A stretch of 6,133 bases of DNA from Kingella oralis. GTDB taxonomy: Bacteria > Pseudomonadota > Gammaproteobacteria > Burkholderiales > Neisseriaceae. How positions within the stretch are numbered: position 1 is the stretch's first letter; every line of letters begins with the position of its first letter. This document shows, piece by piece, positions 5,490-6,133 of the stretch. The stretch covers positions 1-6,133 of the forward strand of contig CAJPSG010000075.1 in the NCBI GenBank assembly GCA_905373195.1. Direction: 5' to 3'. Under the pieces are notes generated by a model. It was not told the DNA's origin, ran no database searches, and saw nothing but the letters and a program-made list of their open reading frames with translations. The translations under genes were made by a program, and so were the position numbers.

Positions 5490-5498
5490 TGGTATGAT
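5490..5498 (+). promoter_or_regulatory. Possible extended -10 promoter for pgpA
   Basis: TGGTATGAT fits an extended -10 (TGn followed by TATGAT, 5/6 to TATAAT). No good -35 is present, but extended -10 sites can work without one. Transcription would start near 5505 and the roughly 75-nt leader would contain the whole DUS hairpin at 5515-5557. For the divergent dehydrogenase gene the only hint is TAAAAT on the minus strand (5506-5511), without a -35. Confidence 0.4.
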
Positions 5499-5514
5499 TG
5501 GGCTGATTTTAATG

Positions 5515-5557
5515 GTTTTCAGGCTGCCTTGGGTAGTAGATTAGGCAGCCTGAAAAC
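5515..5557. repeat. Perfect inverted DUS hairpin between divergent genes
   Basis: The arms 5515-5529 and 5543-5557 are perfect 15-base reverse complements around a 13-base loop, with a full DUS in each (5518-5529 minus, 5543-5554 plus). The stem ends eight bases before the AAGGA that serves pgpA (5566-5570). Both flanking genes start here, so it is not in a gene-end position. If the pgpA promoter lies upstream, the stem forms in its leader; on the plus strand it is followed by CGAG, not a U-run. Confidence 0.9.
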
Positions 5558-5578
5558 GAGTTCACAAGGAATGGCTTT

Positions 5579-6079
5579 ATGGCAAAACAAAAACCTGCTT
5601 TTGCGGTTACTTGGGCGTGGCTGTGGCAACGCCCTGTGTGTTTCGTTGGATTTGGCTTTGGCACGGGGCTTGCGCCCAAAGCGCCCGGCACGGTGGGCAC
5701 GCTGCCTGCGGTGTTTATTGCGGGGCTGCTGTTGGGCTGTGGCATGAGCAAGCTGGCGTTGGGCTTGCTGTGCATTGCGTTGTTTTTTATCGGTATTTGG
5801 ATTTGCAATGTAACCGAGCGCGCGCTGGGCGTGCATGATTATGGCGGGATTGTGTGGGATGAGATTGTGGCGATGATGCTGATTTATGCGTGCGTGCCGC
5901 AGGGTTTGGGCTGGTGGACGATTGCGTTTGCGGTGTTTCGCTTTTTTGATGCGGTGAAGCCGCCGCCGATTAAATGGTTTGACCAGCGCGTAAGCGGCGG
6001 GCTGGGCGTGATGCTGGATGATTTGATTGCGGCGGTGTTTAGCATTGCGGTGGTTTGGGTGTTGGTTGGGCTAAGTTGA
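5579..6079 (+). CDS. pgpA: Phosphatidylglycerophosphatase A
   Basis: Removes the terminal phosphate from phosphatidylglycerophosphate to give phosphatidylglycerol, in the inner membrane. The 166 residues match the family. The N-terminal GFGFGTGLAPKAPGTVGTL (24-42) is the PgpA signature. HDYGGIVWDEIVAMM (86-100) holds the acidic Asp87, Asp94 and Glu95. FRFFDAVKPPPIKWFD (120-135) and GGLGVMLDDLIAA (140-152) complete the conserved set, with Asp147/Asp148 near the last helix. Hydrophobic stretches at about 43-52, 59-76, 96-122 and 149-164 fit an integral membrane protein. The ATG at 5579-5581 is set by AAGGA (5566-5570) eight bases upstream; the ATG at 5571 is out of frame. thiL, a frequent upstream neighbour, is absent, so pgpA seems to have its own promoter. 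A DUS follows three bases after the stop. Confidence 0.95.
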   Translation: MAKQKPAFAVTWAWLWQRPVCFVGFGFGTGLAPKAPGTVGTLPAVFIAGLLLGCGMSKLALGLLCIALFFIGIWICNVTERALGVHDYGGIVWDEIVAMMLIYACVPQGLGWWTIAFAVFRFFDAVKPPPIKWFDQRVSGGLGVMLDDLIAAVFSIAVVWVLVGLS

Positions 6080-6082
6080 TTG

Positions 6083-6094
6083 AGGCAGCCTGAA
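6083..6094 (+). repeat. DNA uptake sequence, perfect
   Basis: AGGCAGCCTGAA starts three bases after the pgpA stop. No inverted partner is visible in the remaining 39 bases, so whether it belongs to a terminator hairpin cannot be seen from this window. The rest of the right edge (6095-6133) holds no gene start I can support. Confidence 0.9.
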
Positions 6095-6133
6095 ACCGCT
6101 TGTTTACCGCTTGACCCCGCGCTATTTCACCAA

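Noticed and set aside
5319..5747. Plus-strand 142-codon frame over the ydfG start and the pgpA start
   Set aside because: It is antisense to the conserved NADP-binding region of the dehydrogenase and out of frame with pgpA, whose motifs are clear.
6095..6113. ACCGCTTG twice, 11 bases apart, at the right edge
   Set aside because: Too short and too close to the window end to call an iteron or operator.

Overview
The window comes from a naturally transformable member of the Neisseriaceae, most likely a Kingella or a close relative. The main clue is the 12-mer AGGCAGCCTGAA, which occurs nine times perfectly (both strands counted), with several one- or two-base variants. From memory of the published DNA uptake sequence (DUS) dialects, this is the Kingella-type form. 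The variant AGGCTGCCTGAA, attributed to Simonsiella, also occurs twice. All clear copies lie between genes. The six proteins are ordinary housekeeping types for this group. I see no rRNA, tRNA, CRISPR array, phage gene or transposase gene.

Layout: five genes lie on the minus strand and are read from right to left; one is on the plus strand. On the minus strand, from high to low coordinates, are a YdfG-like short-chain dehydrogenase (5465-4608), the iron-trafficking protein YggX (4358-4080), acyl carrier protein acpP (3901-3668), beta-ketoacyl-ACP synthase II fabF (3575-2328), and topoisomerase I topA (from 1985, running off the left edge after 661 codons). On the plus strand, pgpA (phosphatidylglycerophosphatase A, 5579-6079) is divergent from the dehydrogenase.

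acpP and fabF form the usual fatty-acid pair: the carrier protein and the condensing enzyme that uses it. pgpA acts further along the same lipid route, in phosphatidylglycerol synthesis. The acpP-fabF pair ends at a canonical intrinsic terminator (2279-2313). topA then appears to have its own promoter (about 2133-2162), followed by a leader of about 140 nt.

The non-coding DNA is unusually structured. The 342-bp fabF-topA gap holds seven DUS or DUS variants and three hairpins. The acpP-fabF gap is mostly one long hairpin. A 163-bp terminally inverted element without a gene (4428-4590) sits between yggX and the dehydrogenase gene. A perfect 15-bp DUS stem lies in the short divergent region just upstream of the pgpA ribosome binding site. 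No new multi-gene system is evident. The points most worth a second look are these hairpins, the mobile-looking palindromic element and the repetitive C-terminal tail of the dehydrogenase.
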